From Lysobacterales bacterium (lineage in GTDB: Bacteria; Pseudomonadota; Gammaproteobacteria; Xanthomonadales; UBA2363): a stretch of 64,000 nucleotides of DNA. Below are positions 62,750 to 64,000 of the stretch, piece by piece. Made by a program: the position numbers and the translations under genes. Each line of letters starts with the position of its first letter. The stretch's first letter is position 1. Under the pieces are notes generated by a model that saw only the letters and a list, made by a program, of their open reading frames with translations, made no database searches and was not told where the DNA came from. The stretch spans positions 227,913-291,912 of the forward strand of contig JAHCAT010000003.1 of NCBI GenBank assembly GCA_019634735.1, in the 5' to 3' direction.

Positions 62750-63736
62750 ATGGGAAAAAAGAACGCCATGGCCAAAACCCCGGCCAAATCCAAGACCAAG
62801 TCGGCCAGCAAGGCCAAGCCCGCGGCCAAGTCGGCCGCCAAGTCCGCCAGCAAGGCCGCCAGCAAGGCGAAGCCGGCGGCAAAGAAACCGGCAGCGAAGC
62901 CGGCGCCGGCCAAGAAATCCGCGGCCAGCAAGCAGGCTCCCGCCAAGAAGGCGGCCAGCAAGCCGGTCGCCGCCAGGAAGCCGGCCGGCAAGCCCGTGGT
63001 GGCCAAGAAATCGCCGGCCAAGACGCCGGCCGGCAAGACGCCCCCGGCGAAAAGCACGCCCGCCAAGCCGACCGCGAAGCCCGCTGCGGCGAAGAAGCCG
63101 GCGGCTGCTGCGCCGGTGGCGCCCGCCAGGACTGCCGGTCCCGGCAAGGCGGCCCAGGGCAAGGTCGCGCAGGCGCGTGCCGCCTCGGTCGAACCGGTGC
63201 GCACGCCGGCGCGGCCGGCTGCACCCGCCCGGCCTGCCGTCGTGGCGACCGCGCGGGTCGGGCGGGCCAGCCGTCCCTCGGACGAACTGCCGACGCCGAC
63301 CCGCAAGCGGGAGGTCGCAGCGGGGCCCGTCAAGCTGCCCTCGGGCTACCGGCCGCTGGCCAGCGAGGAGTACATGTCGCCGCGTCAGGTCGAGTACTTC
63401 CGCCAGAAGCTGCTGACCTGGCGCGCCGACCTGATCGAGGAATCCAAGCAGACCATCGACAACCTCCGCGACGAGGTCCGCGACGTCGGCGACGAGGCCG
63501 AGCGCGCCGCTCGGGAGACCGAGAACTCGCTGGAACTGCGCACCCGCGATCGTTACCGCAAGCTGCTGGCCCAGATCGACAAGGCGCTGAAGCGCATCGA
63601 GGACGGCGAGTACGGCTACTGCGAGGAGACCGGCGAGCCGATCGGCATCGAGCGGCTGGAAGTGCGGCCGATCGCCCGCTTCTCGATCGACGCCCAGGAA
63701 CGCTGGGAGCTTCGCCAGAAGCACATGGGCGAATGA
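62750..63736 (+). CDS. dksA: DksA-type RNA polymerase-binding factor with long basic N-terminal tail
   Basis: A 328-residue protein. Residues 1 to about 190 are Lys/Ala/Pro-rich repeats (AKPAAKSAAKSASK style) like histone H1 tails. Residues ~205-328 are a DksA domain with coiled-coil helices (QVEYFRQKLLTWRADLIEE) and the conserved tip region. The C4 zinc finger is degenerate: C291 in GYCEETGEPIGI remains, but the other three positions are Thr, Ser and Ala, as in zinc-independent DksA variants. DksA binds the RNA polymerase secondary channel with ppGpp. ATG 62768 is an alternative start. Confidence 0.9.
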   Translation: MGKKNAMAKTPAKSKTKSASKAKPAAKSAAKSASKAASKAKPAAKKPAAKPAPAKKSAASKQAPAKKAASKPVAARKPAGKPVVAKKSPAKTPAGKTPPAKSTPAKPTAKPAAAKKPAAAAPVAPARTAGPGKAAQGKVAQARAASVEPVRTPARPAAPARPAVVATARVGRASRPSDELPTPTRKREVAAGPVKLPSGYRPLASEEYMSPRQVEYFRQKLLTWRADLIEESKQTIDNLRDEVRDVGDEAERAARETENSLELRTRDRYRKLLAQIDKALKRIEDGEYGYCEETGEPIGIERLEVRPIARFSIDAQERWELRQKHMGE

Positions 63737-63770
63737 CCGTCCGGCCACGGCCGGCACAGGTCTGACGTCG

Positions 63771-63799
63771 AGCGGCCCGGCAGCTTCTGCCGGGCCGCT
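63771..63799 (+). terminator. Strong hairpin terminator after dksA
   Basis: AGCGGCCCGGCAG / CTGCCGGGCCGCT, a perfect 13-base stem with loop CTT, followed by GTCGTTT. It begins 34 bases after the dksA stop. Confidence 0.75.
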
Positions 63800-63871
63800 G
63801 TCGTTTCGGAAGGCCTGGTCTGTTCAGACCCTGCGGCCCTGGCCCATCGAGGGCCCGACTGAGCGATGACC

Positions 63872-64000
63872 GGGGACAGGGGACCGGGGACCGGGGACAG
63901 GGGACCAGGGACCAGGGGACCAGGGACCAGGGGACCGGGGACAGGGGACCGGGGACCGGGGACCGGGGACAGGGGACCGGGGACCAGGGACCAGGGACCA
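63872..64000. repeat. GGGGACC/GGGGACA/AGGGACC heptamer array, cut by the window end
   Basis: About 18 seven-base units in mixed order (GGGGACA, GGGGACC, AGGGACC), with occasional eight-base units that shift the register. The array continues past the window edge. It lies 70 bases after the dksA terminator. Confidence 0.95.

Noticed and set aside
63872..64000. Possible CRISPR array in the terminal repeat
   Set aside because: Units are seven to eight bases with no spacers, so it is a simple heptamer tandem repeat.

Overview
The window is about 69% G+C by eye, with dense short-spaced genes on both strands, many GTG/TTG starts and four-base stop/start overlaps. The gene set (ExbBD-MsbA-LpxK-KdsB, UvrC-PgsA followed by tRNA genes, MinCDE, DksA with a long basic N-terminal tail, ComEC, a CrbS/CrbR-type acetate regulon) points to a Gram-negative gammaproteobacterium, most probably in or near Lysobacterales (Xanthomonadales). 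Tandem GGGNNNN heptamers between genes fit that assignment. It looks like ordinary chromosome: no insertion sequence, prophage, integrase or CRISPR array was seen.

Layout. 1-9.2 kb holds a cut TatD nuclease, a membrane-anchored glutamate-synthase-like flavoprotein, a phosphoribosyltransferase, a secreted DUF1800/DUF1501 pair, a cupredoxin, a cupin and an exported transglutaminase-like protein. 9.5-10.7 kb is purT. 10.9-26.3 kb is an acetate-utilisation island: a sensor kinase with a Na+/solute-symporter domain (CrbS/MxtR type), its LuxR-type regulator, acetyl-CoA synthetase, a DcaP-like porin, a DUF4212 small subunit with its symporter, an exonuclease, a DUF294 cNMP/CBS signalling protein and three unrecognised proteins. 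Three copies of a near-identical motif lie upstream of acs, the porin and the symporter, each in the orientation of its gene. They are a candidate operator tying the island together.

26.6-31.1 kb has a BaiN-type flavoprotein, a YqaA/DedA membrane protein and ComEC. 31.3-39.8 kb is an envelope and repair block: exbB-exbD-msbA, lpxK, kdsB, a low-molecular-weight phosphatase, uvrC, pgsA, then tRNA-Gly, tRNA-Cys and tRNA-Leu. 39.8-45.1 kb has a secreted endonuclease I and a compact molybdenum-cofactor operon (moaA-moaC-moeA-moaD-moaE-mobA). Its leader resembles the Moco riboswitch. 45.2-50 kb holds fadD, an HExxH protein, minE-minD-minC and an acetyltransferase. 50-58.6 kb has a DesK-like kinase/regulator pair, a membrane-anchored SRPBCC/GyrI-like protein and a GldA-GldF-GldG-DUF4340 ABC system. 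58.7-64 kb has a GGDEF/EAL protein, an M23 peptidase, yidD, and dksA with a clear sigma-70 promoter and a strong terminator hairpin.

Non-coding highlights: four loci of G3N4 heptamer repeats, able on paper to form G-quadruplexes; an ungapped ~129-bp diverged direct repeat just downstream of two unrelated genes, with a possible third partial copy; long perfect hairpins after several genes; and a palindrome abutting the fadD ribosome-binding site.
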